DNA of 6,354 nucleotides from Candidatus Rokuibacteriota bacterium (lineage in GTDB: Bacteria; Methylomirabilota; Methylomirabilia; Rokubacteriales; CSP1-6), in NCBI GenBank assembly GCA_016177555.1, contig JACOVB010000334.1:1-6354 (forward strand). The letters are read 5' to 3'. Shown here piece after piece: positions 5,343-6,354 of this stretch (the first letter of the stretch is position 1; every line of letters starts with the position of its first letter). A program made the translations under genes and the position numbers. Below the pieces are notes generated by a model. It was given only the letters and a program-made list of their open reading frames with translations. It was not told the origin of the DNA and made no database searches.

Positions 5343-6079
5343 CAGAGGCGCTTGAGGAGCCACTCGGGGGTGAGGCCGATGGCCCAGGCGTTCAGCACGA
5401 TGTAGTAGTTGCTGGCGACCAGGACGCCGACGGCGATGAGCAGGACGCCGGCCACGCGCTCCACGACGGGGAGCAGCGGGCGGTAGCGCTTGAAGAACTT
5501 GAGGAAGGCGCCGAGCCCGAGCGAGAAGAGGAGGAATGGCAACCCGAGTCCCGCGGAGTACGCCAGCAGGAGCCCCACGCCCTCGCTCACGGTCTTTTCG
5601 TTGCTCGCCAGCGTCAGGATCGAGCCGAGGATGGGGCCCACGCATGGCGTCCAGCCGATGGCAAAGGTGAGCCCGACGGCGAAGGACCCGAGGAGCCCGG
5701 CCGGCTTGCTCCGGATCTGGAACTGATGAGTCCGACCGAGCGCCCCCAGCCTCAGGATCCCGGCGATGTACAAACCGAAGAGCACGATCAGGCTCCCGCC
5801 CGCGATGCGGATCCAGTCGCGGTAGTCGAGGAGGAGCTGCCCGGCGGCGCTGAACGAAGCCCCCAGGCTCACGAACACCGCGGTGAAGCCCACGATGAAG
5901 GCCAGCGAGTGGAGCATGACCCGCGTCCGCGCAGCGGCCGTCACCTCCCCGGCGAGACGGTCCACGGACATGCCCGTGATGAAGGACAGGTAGGAGGGGA
6001 ACAGCGGCAGGACACAAGGGGACAGGAAGGAGAAGAGCCCAGCGGTGAACGCGACAACAACGCCAAAAGACTCAGGCAC
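5342..6079 (-). CDS. ccdA: CcdA-family thiol-disulfide electron carrier, cytochrome c biogenesis
   Basis: A 245-aa inner-membrane protein that passes electrons from cytoplasmic thioredoxin to extracytoplasmic thioredoxin-like proteins, keeping apocytochrome c haem-binding cysteines reduced. About six hydrophobic segments are visible (roughly 5-35, 55-80, 88-112, 127-158, 167-193 and 204-232). The two reactive cysteines lie in the classical contexts LSPCVLPLFPSYLSFITG (C22) and GWTPCVGPILGSIL (C146). Start: GTG at 6079 with GGGAG 6 nt upstream. It sits 10 nt after a TlpA/ResA-like gene, its natural electron acceptor, which supports a thiol-reducing role over DsbD-like alternatives. It overlaps thrB by one base. 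Confidence 0.95.
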   Translation of the reverse strand: MPESFGVVVAFTAGLFSFLSPCVLPLFPSYLSFITGMSVDRLAGEVTAAARTRVMLHSLAFIVGFTAVFVSLGASFSAAGQLLLDYRDWIRIAGGSLIVLFGLYIAGILRLGALGRTHQFQIRSKPAGLLGSFAVGLTFAIGWTPCVGPILGSILTLASNEKTVSEGVGLLLAYSAGLGLPFLLFSLGLGAFLKFFKRYRPLLPVVERVAGVLLIAVGVLVASNYYIVLNAWAIGLTPEWLLKRL

Positions 6080-6089
6080 TTGGAACTCC

Positions 6090-6354
6090 CTACCTCAGCA
6101 TGGACTCAAAGAGCGAGTGCGCCGCCTTGCCATCCCACTCCCGCGGCCCCAGGGCGATCAGCGACAGGTTCCCCTGGCGGTCGATAATCATGGTGGAGGG
6201 CAGCGCCCGGACCCCATAGAGCCCCGCCACCGCCCCCTTCCGGTCGAGCCCGATCGGAAAGGTGAGCGCGTGCTGCTTCACGAAGGGGTCGACCACCGAG
6301 GCCCCTTCGGAGTCCATCGAGATCGCCAGGACCACGAGCCCCTGCGCCTTGTAC
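6090..6354 (-). CDS. TlpA/ResA-like thioredoxin-fold protein, N-terminus outside window
   Basis: The last 87 complete codons of an extracytoplasmic thiol-disulfide oxidoreductase; the frame runs off the right edge (YKAQGLVVLAISMDSEG...). Visible features fit the second half of a TlpA/peroxiredoxin-like fold: a VVLAISMDS strand, FPIGLDRKGAVAGLYGVRAL, the probable cis-proline loop ALPSTMIIDRQGNL, and a C-terminal helix ending in SLFESMLR. The CxxC active site and any signal peptide or membrane anchor would lie upstream and cannot be checked. The stop is 10 nt before ccdA, so the pair likely forms one redox relay. The reductant role is inferred from this neighbour. Confidence 0.85.
   Translation of the reverse strand, partial: YKAQGLVVLAISMDSEGASVVDPFVKQHALTFPIGLDRKGAVAGLYGVRALPSTMIIDRQGNLSLIALGPREWDGKAAHSLFESMLR

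Noticed and set aside
3606..5405. Long plus-strand open frame of about 600 codons across pup, dcd and thrB
   Set aside because: It is antisense to three confidently identified genes, has low-complexity Arg/Ala/Gly-rich translation and no recognisable domain; such frames are expected in GC-rich coding DNA.
5343..6017. N-terminal extension of the thrB reading frame
   Set aside because: It shadows ccdA; homoserine kinase begins at the TGATG junction with its first conserved motif eight residues in.

Overview
This is a GC-rich, gene-dense stretch of bacterial chromosome in which every recognisable gene lies on the minus strand, so transcription runs from the right edge to the left. From 5' to 3' the genes are: a thioredoxin-fold TlpA/ResA-like protein (cut by the right edge), CcdA, homoserine kinase (thrB), dCTP deaminase (dcd), the ubiquitin-like modifier Pup, a small FmdB-type zinc-ribbon protein, then a 215-bp MITE-like repeat, and finally the E1-alpha, E1-beta and E2 subunits of a 2-oxoacid dehydrogenase complex (E2 is cut by the left edge). 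No RNA genes, CRISPR arrays or transposase genes were seen.

Organism: high GC, a Pup protein encoded directly with a C-terminal Gly-Gly-Glu, a CcdA/TlpA thiol-redox pair, and GC-rich dispersed repeats together suggest an uncultured GC-rich lineage outside the classical Actinobacteria. Candidatus Rokubacteria/Methylomirabilota is my best guess. This is inference: there is no rRNA or marker gene in the window to settle it.

Right half (3362-6354): tlpA-like, ccdA and thrB are tightly packed (a 10-nt gap, then a 1-nt TGATG overlap) and look like one transcript. A 63-nt gap with a possible sigma-70-like promoter precedes dcd (TTG start). A 46-nt gap holding a small hairpin and a near-perfect Shine-Dalgarno sequence precedes pup. 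FmdB starts 3 nt after the pup stop, and its ribosome binding site is made from the pup codons for Gly-Gly-Glu. The functions are mixed: membrane thiol redox, threonine biosynthesis, dUMP supply, protein tagging and a zinc ribbon. No proteasome, Mpa/ARC, PafA or Dop gene is visible, so pup sits apart from its usual partners here.

Left half (1-3113): E1-alpha and E1-beta overlap by 13 nt, and E2 follows 47 nt later, forming a conventional operon for the thiamine-diphosphate decarboxylase and the lipoyl acyltransferase. The substrate (pyruvate or branched-chain 2-oxoacids) cannot be fixed from sequence alone.

The most unusual structure is a dispersed GC-rich repeat. One form is the core of the palindromic element at 3151-3365, whose end supplies the FmdB stop codon. 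A second form fills most of the E1-beta/E2 spacer. A third lies in frame inside E2, where it encodes an Ala/Gly/Glu-rich linker. This resembles a palindromic element that can be tolerated within a protein.
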